DNA of 64,000 nt from positions 434,001 to 498,000 of the forward strand of contig NZ_CP038026.1 in NCBI RefSeq assembly GCF_004421005.1. The letters run 5' to 3'. This DNA comes from Pseudoduganella plicata. GTDB taxonomy: Bacteria > Pseudomonadota > Gammaproteobacteria > Burkholderiales > Burkholderiaceae_D. The notes below the pieces were generated by a model that had not been told where the DNA came from, ran no database searches, and was given only the letters and a program-made list of their open reading frames with translations. Of this stretch, positions 46,594 through 55,969 are shown piece by piece. Numbering within the stretch: the stretch's first letter is position 1; each line of letters opens with the position of its first letter. The position numbers and the translations under genes are program-made.

Positions 46594-46914
46594 GTGATCA
46601 AACTGAGCGTCATGTATCCCTACAGCCCCGAAGCGCATTTCGACCATGCCTACTACCGCGACCGGCACCTGCCCATGCTGAAGGAGCGCATGGGCGAGCA
46701 TTGCCGCTATTACACCATCGACCAGGGAATCAGCAGCGTCGCACCCGGCAGCGCGCCCGCGTTCATCGCCATGTGCCACGTCTACAGCGACTCCCTCGAA
46801 TCGCTGATGGCCGGGCTGGCACCGCACAGCGCGGAGCTGGCCGCGGACATTCCGAACTTCACCAATATCACGCCGGTGCGGCAGGTCAGCGAGGTGGTGG
46901 TCGACCGCTCGTGA
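46594..46914 (+). CDS. EthD-family small protein
   Basis: 106 residues from GTG 46594, with TGGAGA 9 bases upstream. The sequence begins IKLSVMYPYSPEAHFDHAYY then RDRHLPMLKERMG, the conserved EthD opening with the FDxxYYxxxHxPML motif. It ends with IPNFTNITPVRQVSEVV, also typical of the family. EthD proteins are dimeric alpha-beta barrels, some linked to ether degradation, most of unknown role. It is downstream of the TetR gene and possibly regulated by it. Confidence 0.87.
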   Translation: MIKLSVMYPYSPEAHFDHAYYRDRHLPMLKERMGEHCRYYTIDQGISSVAPGSAPAFIAMCHVYSDSLESLMAGLAPHSAELAADIPNFTNITPVRQVSEVVVDRS

Positions 46915-47006
46915 TGCATCGCTAAAATGCCGTGCGCCTGATCTGGCGCAAGGCACCCTTGCCTGCTGCCGGCCTATCGTGAGGGTTTTCCTCGCCGGGA
47001 CGGTCC

Positions 47007-49435
47007 ATGCGCTGCGCGATACTGGCATTTGTGGGCGGTGCCGCGCTGCTGCAGACGCGGGCCGCCTTGCCGACGCTGGCGGTTCTGCTGGCGCTGGCGG
47101 GGCTGGCACTCGCGGCGGCGGCGCTTGCAACCCTGTTGCGTCATGGGTGGCGGACGGCGGCGACCGCGATTGCCGGCACGCTGGCCGGCTTCTGCTGGGC
47201 GGCGTTCGTGGCGGGCCGGGCACTGGCACCGGCGCTGGCGCAGGCCGACGAAGGCCGCGACGTCGTGGTCGTCGGCACCGTGGACAGCCTGCCGGGCGCG
47301 GGCGAGCAAAGCGTCCGTTTCCATTTCGCCATCGAGGAAGTCATCGCACCGCGGGCAATGCGGGTGCCGCCGCGCGTCGTCCTGTCGTGGTATGCCCACG
47401 ACGCACCCGGCAAGGTCCGCCCGGGCGAGCGCTGGCGCCTGAAAGTGCGCCTGCAGCGGCCGCACGGCAACGCCAACCCGGGCGGCTTCGATTACGAACT
47501 GTGGCTGCTGGAGCAAGGCGTGCGCGCGACAGGTTACGTGCGCAAGGAGGGGACAACGTCCGCCTCGATGTGTTTGTCGCCACGCCGCATAACCTGGTCG
47601 AACGCGCCCGCGCCGTGCTGCGCAATCGGATCCGGCGTGCCCTGGCGGGGCGGGAGTATGCGGGCGTCATTGTCGCCCTGGTTGTCGGCGACCAGCGCGC
47701 TATCGGCCAGTCCGACTGGCAGGTATTCAACCGCACGGGCATCGGCCACCTGATTTCGATCTCCGGGCTGCACATCACGATGATCGCCGGGCTGGTCGCC
47801 TGGACCGTCTCCTGGCTGTGGCGTCACTCGTTCTTCGTTCCCGGTGCGGCGCTGCCGCTGCGGCTGCCCGCACAGAAGGTCGGGGCGCTGGGCGGTACGC
47901 TGGCGGCACTGCTGTACGTGCTGCTGGCCGGCTTCGGCGTACCGGCGCAGCGCACCTTATATATGTTGTGCGTCGTTGCGCTCGCGCTGTGGACCGGCCG
48001 CCTCGCCGGCGTCCTGCACGTGCTGGCCCTGGCCGCCGGTGTCGTCGTGCTGGTCGATCCGTGGGCCGTGCTGTGGCCGGGATTCTGGCTGTCGTTCGGC
48101 GCCGTTGGGCTCATTCTGTACGCGACGGTCGGCCGCACGGCCATCCACAAGCAGGCGCCCGCGCCGGATGCCGGCGACGATGAGACGCGCCGCGGCCGGC
48201 CGCTGACCCGGCGCCAGCGGCTGGCGCAGGCCGTGCGCGCGGCGGCGGTCACGCAATACGCCGTCACGCTGGGCCTCGTGCCGTTGACGATGCTGCTGTT
48301 CGCGCAGGTGTCGATCGTCAGCCCGCTGGCCAACGCCATCGCCATCCCCGTCGTCAGCCTGCTGGTGACGCCGCTGGCGCTGGCCGGCGGCATGCTGCCC
48401 GAGCCGCTGTCGACGCCGTTGCTGGTGGGCGCACACGAGATTGTAGCGGCCTTGGCGGCGCTGCTGCGCTGGGTCAGCGCCAGCCGGCTGGCCGTATGGA
48501 CGGCACCTGCGCCGGCAGGGTGGACGTTCGCGTTGGCTCTGTTCGGTACGATATGGCTGCTGGCGCCGCGCGGCTGGCCGGCGCGCTGGCTGGGCGTCGT
48601 CACGTGGCTGCCGCTGCTTGGCGGCCAGCCCGATTTCGCGCCGCCGGGAACGTTCCGGGTCGTCGCATTCGACGTCGGGCAGGGCATGGCCGTGCTGGTC
48701 GAGACGGCCGGCCACCGGCTGCTGTACGACACCGGGCCCGCCTACGGCCCGGACGCCGATGCCGGCAGCCGTGTCATCGTGCCATACCTGCGCATGCGCG
48801 GCATCGACCGGCTCGACGGTGCGATCGTCAGCCACGGCGATGCCGATCATGCGGGCGGCGCGCTGTCGCTGCTGGCGGGCGTGGAGGCGGGCTGGCTGCT
48901 GTCGTCGCTGCCGCACCATCATCCGGTCGCGCGCGCGGCGCCGCGTTATCTGCATTGCGCGGCGGGCCAGCGCTGGGAGTGGGACGGTGTGCGCTTCGAG
49001 ATGCTGCACCCGCTGCCGGCCAGCTACACGGACCGGCAGCCGAAAGCGAACGCGCTGAGCTGCACGCTACGCATCACGAACGGTGCGAAATCGATCCTGC
49101 TGGCGGGCGATATCGAAGCCGCGCAGGAGGCGCGGCTGGTTCGGGAAAATGCGGACGCGCTGCGCGCCGATGTGCTGCTCGCGCCTCATCACGGCAGTGG
49201 CACCTCGTCGACGCCGGGTTTCCTGGCAGCCGTGCAGCCGTCCGTGGCCGTGTTCCAGGTCGGCTATCGCAACCGCTACAAGCATCCGCAAAAAAGAGTC
49301 TACGAGCGCTACGGCCAGCTCGGCATCGAACGCCTGCGTACCGATGTATCCGGCGCGGTGATGCTCGACTTCGGCGACGAGGTACAAGCGCACGAATACC
49401 GCCGCGAGCACGTGCGCTACTGGTACGGCCAATAG
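47007..49435 (+). pseudogene. comEC: DNA uptake channel ComEC/Rec2, one frameshift
   Basis: Starts at ATG 47007 with several N-terminal membrane helices and a DUF4131 region (VVVVGTVDSLPGAGEQSVRF, WRLKVRLQRPHGNANPGGFDYE). At GGGG (47549-47552) the frame breaks; the -1 frame continues directly as DNVRLDVFVATPHNLVERAR. It runs through the competence domain (VVGDQRAIGQSDWQVFNRTG, HLISISGLHITMIAGLVAW) and the C-terminal metallo-beta-lactamase-like domain (VAFDVGQGMAVLVE, SHGDADHAGG, LLAPHHGSGTSS). Repaired length is about 809 residues, normal for ComEC, which carries single-stranded DNA through the inner membrane in natural transformation. One missing G is the only defect. Confidence 0.88.
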
Positions 49436-49525
49436 ACTCCGGCCAATGAGGGCGTCAGCGCAACCGGCAGCCGGATACGCCGTCTGCCCCGTCGGTGCTG
49501 ATCGCCACGTCTGCGCGGTTGATGC

Positions 49526-51064
49526 CTAAGGCCGGGCAACGCATTGGAACGGAGCGTGCAGGTACTCCCATTCGCGCGAGACAGGACGGACGTTTTCCCC
49601 TTGCAGCTCACTGCCTGCAGGGCAGAGACCGGCCGGTGCTTTCCGGTTCGATTGATGGCGCATGATCTTGGTTGGCTTGCCGTTTGCACTGAAAACCGAG
49701 ATGCTGTCCTTCGGCAGGGGCAGGATGACGACCTTCTGGGTCCGCGCGTGGAAGATTTCGGCTTCAGGATTGTAGTGCTGCGGGAAATGGCTGAGAACCC
49801 AGCGTGCCGGCTGCAAGTGCTCGTAGTAAATGGTCTTCCCGCCCAGCAGGCCGGTACTGAAGAGCAATATCGTCTGCAGCACCGCGCCACCGAGCAGCAG
49901 CGCCACGGCGGACTTTGGCGACGACAGCCTTGCCGCCAGCAAGGCCACGGCCAGTAGCGGCATGCCCAGCCAATAGGAATAGCGTGCCATGACCACGCAG
50001 CCCGAATTCCAGTTGATGGTACTCAGCGCGGGCAATGCCATCAGGATGACGACGCCGAGCACCAGTACAAATACGGCCAGCCATGCGGATCGCATTTGTC
50101 TGGGCAACAGGAATAAGCCGAGCAGGAGTGCAAGCGCGATGCCGGGGCTGCCGATCACCATTCCCTGGTTCAGGTCGAAAAACAATGAGAACAGGCGGGC
50201 GCCGGTGATGAATCCCGGATCGTTGAAATCGCGCGCAATCACGCTCGGCGTCCCAAACACCCATTGGAAGAACGCATATGGCGCCAACGCCAGCAATACA
50301 CCGGTCGCGGCCAGGATCAGTTCGCGCTTGTCCACGGCGGAGGCAACGCTGTCCGGCCATTGCAGCTTTGGATACCTGGCCATCAGGATGCGGTAGGCGA
50401 CCGCAAACGGAATCAGCAAAAATAATGGCGGATTCTGGCTGGCCGCCAGACCGGCGAGGAGGATCGCCAGCCCCGTCTGGCCCCGGAGTATCGCCAGGCC
50501 GGCAATCACTACGCAGCTTGCGGTCATCACTTCGGGGCCGGTCCAACTCAGGTAAAAAGTGGTTCCCGAGAGCAGGAAGAGCAGCATCGCAAGCGAGGAA
50601 CGGTCCGGCATTGCGCGCCTGATATAAAGGCATGCAACCGCACAAAAAGTCAGGTTGAGCAGAGAGAAGGCGTAATACGGATGCGCGCCCAACGCCTTCA
50701 GCAGGGCATAGAACGGCAGCGCCAGCAGCGAATACAGACCGAAATGAATGCCATAAAACTCGCCCCGGTCGTTTGGCATGATCGTATAAGTATAAGCGGG
50801 CGTCTTTTCAGGGGCGAGAAGATGCTCATGGATCAGAGGCATCAGGTCAGCCAGTGTCGCACCGTAATTCGGCATGCCTCCGGCACTTTGCTTCAGGGAG
50901 TCGACGTCGGCCAGCGTGATATTCGGCGACGCGTGCTCGAACAGGGCATGCATGGTCAGCATGTACTCATAGCCATCGCCCGTCAGCGACGTATTGACCA
51001 GGACGACACCGGCGATCGCCAGAAAAAGAGGGAGAAACCAATAGGTAGAAAGGCGTTTTAGCAA
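49526..51064 (-). CDS. Polytopic inner-membrane protein, possible GT-C-type glycosyltransferase
   Basis: 512 residues with about ten TM helices and a large loop after the first (SLTGDGYEYMLTMHALFEHA, with acidic residues near the membrane as in GT-C enzymes). Later parts include LLFLLSGTTFYLSWTGPEVM and a soluble C-terminal tail. Start is TTG 51064 with AGGAG 5 bases upstream. GT-C membership is a guess from topology; I see no decisive motif. Beyond the stop at 49526, the frame one base different reads GINRADVAISTDGADGVSGC to a TGA at 49455-49457, so the C-terminus could be longer if a base is missing. Confidence 0.6.
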   Translation of the reverse strand: MLKRLSTYWFLPLFLAIAGVVLVNTSLTGDGYEYMLTMHALFEHASPNITLADVDSLKQSAGGMPNYGATLADLMPLIHEHLLAPEKTPAYTYTIMPNDRGEFYGIHFGLYSLLALPFYALLKALGAHPYYAFSLLNLTFCAVACLYIRRAMPDRSSLAMLLFLLSGTTFYLSWTGPEVMTASCVVIAGLAILRGQTGLAILLAGLAASQNPPLFLLIPFAVAYRILMARYPKLQWPDSVASAVDKRELILAATGVLLALAPYAFFQWVFGTPSVIARDFNDPGFITGARLFSLFFDLNQGMVIGSPGIALALLLGLFLLPRQMRSAWLAVFVLVLGVVILMALPALSTINWNSGCVVMARYSYWLGMPLLAVALLAARLSSPKSAVALLLGGAVLQTILLFSTGLLGGKTIYYEHLQPARWVLSHFPQHYNPEAEIFHARTQKVVILPLPKDSISVFSANGKPTKIMRHQSNRKAPAGLCPAGSELQGENVRPVSREWEYLHAPFQCVARP

Positions 51065-51508
51065 GCTTGCTCCTGATGTTGCTAACTTTCTGGACCTTCA
51101 GTGATGTCTCATCACAGGAAGCAAGGCGACGTTTCTTACGAGAAGGTTAGCAGTTAATGTAATGGCCGCCCGGGTCGGGAACGCTGTGTATTCTACCGGC
51201 GCAGTTGTTTCCAGTAAATATCGTTGCCGGTATCGCCAGATCCGGGGCAAAAACCGCTGTATTCATAGCTGCCCGGTCCCCATCGCCGGGCTGCACAGCA
51301 CGGTGATCGTCGGGCTGGTTGCCTGGAGTGCATCCTGGCTGAGGCGACGTGGCGGAAGCCGCTCCCTGGATATAGGTGCCGGGATCGTGGTGAGCGAATG
51401 CCGGGCATGCGTCCGCGCTACTGGTATCGGCACTGAACGGTACCGGGGGGCGTCGATTAGAATGCCCCCACCAACATTCCAACGCCATTGCCCCTACAAT
51501 CGGCGCTC
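51065..51508. other. Intergenic region with a comEC-like DNA fragment
   Basis: 444 bp without an intact gene between the membrane protein gene and the alpha/beta hydrolase gene. It contains the dyad TGATG-tct-CATCA near 51101-51113 and the short comEC-like fragment at 51279-51344. The rest shows no clear coding signal. Confidence 0.5.
51279..51344 (+). pseudogene. Short remnant resembling part of comEC
   Basis: The encoded stretch IAGLHSTVIVGLVAWSASWL parallels ISGLHITMIAGLVAWTVSWL in the ComEC competence domain at about 47757-47822. By hand, 54 of 66 bases match (about 82%). The similarity does not extend visibly on either side. It could be the relic of a duplicated or second comEC gene, now mostly lost. 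Confidence 0.45.
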
Positions 51509-52366
51509 ATGAAGAAACCAACACTGCACTTTGCCCACGCCAACAGCTACCCGGCCGGCACTTATCGCCAGTTGTTCGAGCTGCTGGGTGCCCATTTCGA
51601 CGTGGCGGCCCTCGACATGCACGCCCACAATCCCGCATTCCCGGTGCGCGACGGCTGGGAGACGCTGGTCGACGAACTGATCGCGGAGCTGGAGGCGCGT
51701 TACAAAGGCGAGCCCGTCATCCTGGTCGGCCATTCGCTGGGCGGGATGTTGAGCCTCATGGCGGCGGCGCGCCGGCCGGAGCTGGCGCGCTGCGTCGTCA
51801 TGCTCGATTCGCCCGTCGTGGCGGGGTGGCGCGCGCGCGTCTGGCACCTTGCCAAGCTGCTGGGATTGCGCGAGCGCCTGTCGCCCGCGCGGCTGTCGGC
51901 ACGCCGGCGCAATACGTGGCCGAGCTTTGACGACGCCATGCGCCACTTCGCCAGCAAGCCGCTGTTCGCGGCGTGGGCACCGGGCGTGCTGCAGGACTAC
52001 CTGGAGGCGGGCCTGGCGCCATGCGCGGAAGGCATGCGCCTGCGCTTTACGCGCGAGACCGAGACGGCTGTGTACCGCACCTTGCCGCACCATATCGGCA
52101 GCCTCTTGCGCCGCGGGTTCACGGTGCCGGTTGGCTATCTGGCCGGCCGCACGTCCGAAGAGAACCGCCAGGCCGGCCTGGGCGCCACGCGGGCGCTGGT
52201 GGGCAAGCACCTGCGCATGATGCCCGGCGGGCACCTGTTTCCGATGGAGTCGCCTGCGCTGACGGCGCGCACGATCCGCGACATGATCGCCGAACTGCTG
52301 GGCGAAGCGCCGTCGGAGCATGTAAATCCGTCAAAATTTTCAGGATTGCACGCGCCGATCGCGTAA
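51509..52366 (+). CDS. Alpha/beta-hydrolase
   Basis: 285 residues. The oxyanion-region strand LHFAHANSYPAGTY is followed by the nucleophile elbow VGHSLGGMLSL (Ser near 82), and a late GGHLFPMESP supplies the catalytic His. A helical cap lies between. The family includes esterases and lipases; substrate is unknown. Start ATG 51509 (MKKPTLHFAHANS) fits the family start; an in-frame ATG at 51488 is possible. It stands 115 bases before dcd on the same strand. Confidence 0.88.
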   Translation: MKKPTLHFAHANSYPAGTYRQLFELLGAHFDVAALDMHAHNPAFPVRDGWETLVDELIAELEARYKGEPVILVGHSLGGMLSLMAAARRPELARCVVMLDSPVVAGWRARVWHLAKLLGLRERLSPARLSARRRNTWPSFDDAMRHFASKPLFAAWAPGVLQDYLEAGLAPCAEGMRLRFTRETETAVYRTLPHHIGSLLRRGFTVPVGYLAGRTSEENRQAGLGATRALVGKHLRMMPGGHLFPMESPALTARTIRDMIAELLGEAPSEHVNPSKFSGLHAPIA

Positions 52367-52481
52367 AATCGCGGGCGACGCGGCGGGGACTACCCGCTGC
52401 ACGGGCAAACCGGCAGATCAACTTCCAGTCATCGGTTCCCGATGACGATGGCACGCCGCCTTCGAAGCAGAGAGCAAAACA

Positions 52482-53048
52482 ATGACGATTAAAAGCGATA
52501 AATGGATCCGCCGCATGGCGGAGGAACACGGGATGATCGAGCCGTTCGAGCCCGGCCAGGTGCGGGCCGAGGACGGCCGCAAGGTGATTTCGTACGGCAC
52601 GTCGTCGTACGGCTACGATATCCGCTGCGCCGACGAGTTCAAGATCTTCACCAATATCAACAGCACGATCGTCGATCCGAAGAATTTCGACTCGAATTCG
52701 TTCGTCGACGTCAAGAGCGATGTCTGCATCATTCCGCCGAACTCGTTCGCGCTGGCGCGCACGATCGAATATTTCCGCATACCGCGCAACGTGCTGACGA
52801 TCTGCCTGGGCAAGTCGACCTATGCGCGCTGCGGCATCATCGTCAACGTGACGCCGTTCGAGCCGGAGTGGGAAGGCTACGTCACGCTGGAGTTCTCCAA
52901 CACGACGCCGCTGCCGGCCAAGATCTACGCCGGCGAAGGCTGCGCGCAGGTGCTGTTCTTCGAGAGCGACGAAGTGTGCGAAACGTCGTACAAGGACCGC
53001 AACGGCAAGTACCAGGGCCAGCACGGCGTCACGCTGCCGAAGGCCTGA
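52482..53048 (+). CDS. dcd: dCTP deaminase
   Basis: 188 residues, the exact length of E. coli-type Dcd. Hallmarks: [40 protein letters not shown], and the active-site region [20 protein letters not shown] followed by [12 protein letters not shown] with the catalytic Glu. The end [13 protein letters not shown] is conserved. It converts dCTP to dUTP as the first step to dTMP and lacks features of the bifunctional dUTPase fusion. The ATG follows AGAGCAAAACA; the ribosome-binding site is weak. Confidence 0.96.
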   Translation: MTIKSDKWIRRMAEEHGMIEPFEPGQVRAEDGRKVISYGTSSYGYDIRCADEFKIFTNINSTIVDPKNFDSNSFVDVKSDVCIIPPNSFALARTIEYFRIPRNVLTICLGKSTYARCGIIVNVTPFEPEWEGYVTLEFSNTTPLPAKIYAGEGCAQVLFFESDEVCETSYKDRNGKYQGQHGVTLPKA

Positions 53049-53071
53049 CGTCGTTGTAGGGCCCCTGCCGT

Positions 53072-54508
53072 TCAGTCGAGCGGCAGGACGATCTCCACGC
53101 ACAGGCCGCCGTCGTCGCGATTCGTCGCGCCGATGCTGCCGCCATGCTGCTGCACCACCTGCTGCGCGATTGCCAGCCCGAGGCCATGGCCTTCGACGTC
53201 CTTTTCCGTGCCGCTGCTGCGGAAGAACGGCTGGAAGATCGTCGCCAGGTCGGCCGCTGCCACGCCCGGTCCCCGGTCCAGCACACGCACGTACAGCCTA
53301 GCGCCGACGGTGCGGACTTCGACCACCACGATCCCGCCGTCGCGACTGTGCTTGATCGCATTGCGCACGACGTTCTCGATGGCGCGCGCCAGCAGGTCCG
53401 GTTCGCCCAGCAGGGTGACGTCGGCCTCGCCATGGCGGACCACGCTGCGGCCCTGGGCCGCAGCCTCGAACTGCGCGTCCGCCACGATCTGGTCGATCAG
53501 CTCCGCCACGTCGATCTCCTGCCGCTCCGCCGCCAGCGCGCCCGCCTCCAGCCGGGACAGCGTCAGCAGCTCGCCCACCAGCTTGTCCATCCGGATGCTC
53601 TCACGCTCGATGCGCTCCAGCGACGCGGCCATGCGTTCCGGCCGCTGGTGCGCCAGGCCGATTGCGGCCTGCAGCCGCGCCAGCGGCGAGCGCAGCTCGT
53701 GCGATACGTCGTGCAGCAGGCGGGTCTGTCCGTCCATCAGGCTGCGCAGGCGCGCCGTCATGCGGTCGAAGTCCCGTCCCAGGTCGCTCAGTTCATCGCC
53801 GCCAATGCGCGCGTGATGGAAGCGGGGCGCCAGGTCGCCCTGCGACGCGGCCTCGAACGCCTGGCGCAGCGAACGGATGGGACGGGCGAAATACCAGGCC
53901 AGCAGCGCCGCGAACAGCAGGCTGGCCAGCACGGCGGCGGCCAGCGGAATGAAGGGCGTAAGCGGGCGCGGGCGGCGTCCCGGGTCGCGCGGCTCGCGCG
54001 TGCCAGGATCGCCGGCGCGGGGCTGGCGTGCTTCCGGTGGCGGCGGGCGGCGCGACGCCATGCCGGGCAGCAGGGGAGCCGCGTCGCGCGCGTCCAGACC
54101 GCCCTGGCGCTGGCGTGCGGGCAGGAACAGCAGGAACTGTCGGCCGTCGGGCATCGTGACCTTGCGCACGACGCGGATATCGCCCTTGCGCAGCAGCGCG
54201 CGCGCTTCGGCCAGCATGGCGGGATCGACGATGCGCCCGAGCAGCTCCCTGCCGGCGCCATCGACGGCGAACACGCGGTGGCGTCCCATCGTATCGAGCA
54301 GGCGGGACAGCGCGGCCGGTCCGCCCGCGTCGAGCGTGGCGGCGGCCGCCTCGATGGCCATTTCCGCAGGCGGACCCGTATCGATGTCGAGGCGGCGCTC
54401 CTGGGCGCTGGCGCGGTTCTTCAACCAGATGGCGCCGCCGATGCCGACCGTGGCGGCGATCTGCGCTAGCAGGATCGAGAGAAAAAACTTCCAGAACAGG
54501 CGGCCCAT
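53072..54508 (-). CDS. CpxA-like sensor histidine kinase
   Basis: 478 residues. An N-terminal TM helix (FLSILLAQIAATVGIGGAIW) is followed by a periplasmic domain with a basic Pro-rich stretch, a second TM (LAAAVLASLLFAALLAWYF), and HAMP (ARPIRSLRQAFEAASQGDL). HisKA has the phosphorylated His in LLHDVSHELRSPLARLQAA (about 268), then the ATPase (NVVRNAIKHSRDGG, DRGPGV, GHGLGLAIAQQVV). Start ATG 54508 lies 14 bases after the response-regulator stop. The pair is divergent from a CpxP/Spy-like gene, which identifies it as an envelope stress system. Confidence 0.87.
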   Translation of the reverse strand: MGRLFWKFFLSILLAQIAATVGIGGAIWLKNRASAQERRLDIDTGPPAEMAIEAAAATLDAGGPAALSRLLDTMGRHRVFAVDGAGRELLGRIVDPAMLAEARALLRKGDIRVVRKVTMPDGRQFLLFLPARQRQGGLDARDAAPLLPGMASRRPPPPEARQPRAGDPGTREPRDPGRRPRPLTPFIPLAAAVLASLLFAALLAWYFARPIRSLRQAFEAASQGDLAPRFHHARIGGDELSDLGRDFDRMTARLRSLMDGQTRLLHDVSHELRSPLARLQAAIGLAHQRPERMAASLERIERESIRMDKLVGELLTLSRLEAGALAAERQEIDVAELIDQIVADAQFEAAAQGRSVVRHGEADVTLLGEPDLLARAIENVVRNAIKHSRDGGIVVVEVRTVGARLYVRVLDRGPGVAAADLATIFQPFFRSSGTEKDVEGHGLGLAIAQQVVQQHGGSIGATNRDDGGLCVEIVLPLD

Positions 54509-54522
54509 GGTTGTTCGCGGCC

Positions 54523-55212
54523 TCAATCCCTGATCAGCTGATAGCCCATCCGGTAGACCGTCTGCAGGCATGAGCGGCCGTCCGCCAGGGTACCCAGCTT
54601 GTGGCGCAGGCTGGAAAGGTGGACGTCGATATTGCGGTCGAAGCGCGCCATCGGCCGTCCCAGTCCCTGTTCGGACAGCGCATTCTTGGACACCGGCTTG
54701 CCCGCGTTGCGCGCCAGGACTTCGAGCAGGTTGAACTCCGTGCTGGTCAGCTCCAGCGTGCTGCCCGCCCAGGTGGCGCGGCGCTGCTCGGGCCACATCG
54801 TCAGCTGTCCGACCACGAGCGGCGCGGACGCCAGCTGGTCCATCGGCGTACCCTGGGTGCGGCGCAGGATGGCGCGAATGCGGGCCGTCAGCTCGCGCGG
54901 CGTGCACGGCTTCGTCACGTAATCGTCCGCGCCCAGTTCCAGGCCGACGATGCGGTCAGTGTCGTCGCCGCGCCCTGTCAGCATCAGGATCGGCATGCGG
55001 CTGGCCGCGCGGATCCGGCGCAGCGTCTCCAGGCCGTTCATGCGCGGCATCATCACGTCGAGAATGGCGATGGCGTATTCGCCCGTCAGCGCGCAGGCCG
55101 TACCGGCCACGCCGTCGTTGGCGGTTTTCACTTCGAAGCCTTCCTGCTCCAGGTATTCCTGGAACATGGCGACCAGTTCGACATCGTCGTCTATCAGCAG
55201 AACCTTGCTCAT
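54523..55212 (-). CDS. CpxR-like OmpR-family response regulator
   Basis: 229 residues. The receiver domain has acidic residues DDD at the start, the phospho-Asp in ILDVMMPRMNGLETL (about 52) and the Lys in DDYVTKPCTPREL. The winged helix of OmpR type follows (LELTSTEFNLLEVLARNAGK, RFDRNIDVHLSSLRHKLG, LQTVYRMGYQLI). The closest style is CpxR. Two GTAAA-N5-GTAAA type sites upstream match the CpxR box, so it probably regulates itself and the divergent gene. It is co-transcribed with the kinase gene. Confidence 0.9.
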   Translation of the reverse strand: MSKVLLIDDDVELVAMFQEYLEQEGFEVKTANDGVAGTACALTGEYAIAILDVMMPRMNGLETLRRIRAASRMPILMLTGRGDDTDRIVGLELGADDYVTKPCTPRELTARIRAILRRTQGTPMDQLASAPLVVGQLTMWPEQRRATWAGSTLELTSTEFNLLEVLARNAGKPVSKNALSEQGLGRPMARFDRNIDVHLSSLRHKLGTLADGRSCLQTVYRMGYQLIRD

Positions 55213-55274
55213 TGCGGGGTTGGGTGGTGGTATCGACTTCCATGATAACGCAGCGCCCCGGCGGCCGAAGCGTT

Positions 55275-55335
55275 TTTACGCCGTTTTACCGCATCGGCCG
55301 GATGCGCTCGAGGATGCCGATTTACCTGGATTTAC
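55275..55335. promoter_or_regulatory. Two CpxR boxes between the cpxR-like and cpxP-like genes
   Basis: TTTAC-GCCGT-TTTAC (55275-55289) and TTTAC-CTGGA-TTTAC (55321-55335) are both perfect matches to the CpxR consensus read on the other strand (GTAAA-N5-GTAAA). A single TTTAC half-site lies at 55352-55356. The starts 55275, 55285, 55321, 55331 and 55352 are spaced near multiples of 10.5 bases, so the sites face roughly the same side of the helix. They lie 49-130 bases before the cpxP-like start and 63-77 bases upstream of the regulator's own start. Confidence 0.85.
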
Positions 55336-55404
55336 ACGGCGCTAACGGCGCTTTACGGATGCCGCCGCAACAATGGCCGCTCCACCGTAATCGAAGGAAG
55401 CACG

Positions 55405-55956
55405 ATGATAAAGACAAACAAGAACCTTCTCTGTGCCCTGGCCGCCGCGATGCTCGCGCTGCCCCTCGCCAGCCATGCCGCCGTTGACGGCGACGATGCG
55501 GGCGGTCCGCCGCAAGCACCGAAGCATGCGCCATTGCGCCCAGCTCCGGCCGATCTGCGCGACGACGAGAGCGACGGACCGCGCGGCCCGGGCCGCCCCG
55601 GCCCTCGCGGCCCCGCGTTCGGCATGCCGGGCGACCTGCCGTTCCTGCGCGGTGTCGACCTGACGGAGACGCAGCAGGACAAGGTCTTTGCGATCCTGCA
55701 CGGCCAGGCGCCGTACCTGCGCGAGCAGCACAAGGCCCGCGAGAAAGCCGAGCGCGCCCTGTTCGACCTGCACGGTTCGGCGAAGTACGACGATGCGGCC
55801 GCCGCGAAGCTGGCGCAGGCGGCGGCGCAGGCGATGGCCAATGTCACGCTGCAGCACCTGCGCACGGAGCAGAAAGTGCTGGCCGTGCTGACGGCCGGGC
55901 AGCGCAAGCAGGTCGAGGACGCAAAAGCACGTCCGCCACGCATCCCGAACCGATAA
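55405..55956 (+). CDS. Periplasmic Spy/CpxP-family stress protein
   Basis: 183 residues with a signal peptide (LLCALAAAMLALPLASHA). The mature part begins with an acidic, Pro/Gly-rich stretch (GPRGPGRPGPRGP), then helices with LTETQQDKVFAILHGQAPYL and LRTEQKVLAVLTAGQRKQVE, the second LTxxQ-type motif of the Spy/CpxP family. CpxP binds misfolded periplasmic proteins and inhibits CpxA. Its position, divergent from the Cpx-like pair and downstream of two CpxR boxes, supports the assignment. GAAGGAAG precedes the ATG. Confidence 0.85.
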   Translation: MIKTNKNLLCALAAAMLALPLASHAAVDGDDAGGPPQAPKHAPLRPAPADLRDDESDGPRGPGRPGPRGPAFGMPGDLPFLRGVDLTETQQDKVFAILHGQAPYLREQHKAREKAERALFDLHGSAKYDDAAAAKLAQAAAQAMANVTLQHLRTEQKVLAVLTAGQRKQVEDAKARPPRIPNR

Positions 55957-55969
55957 CAGAGGAGAGACC

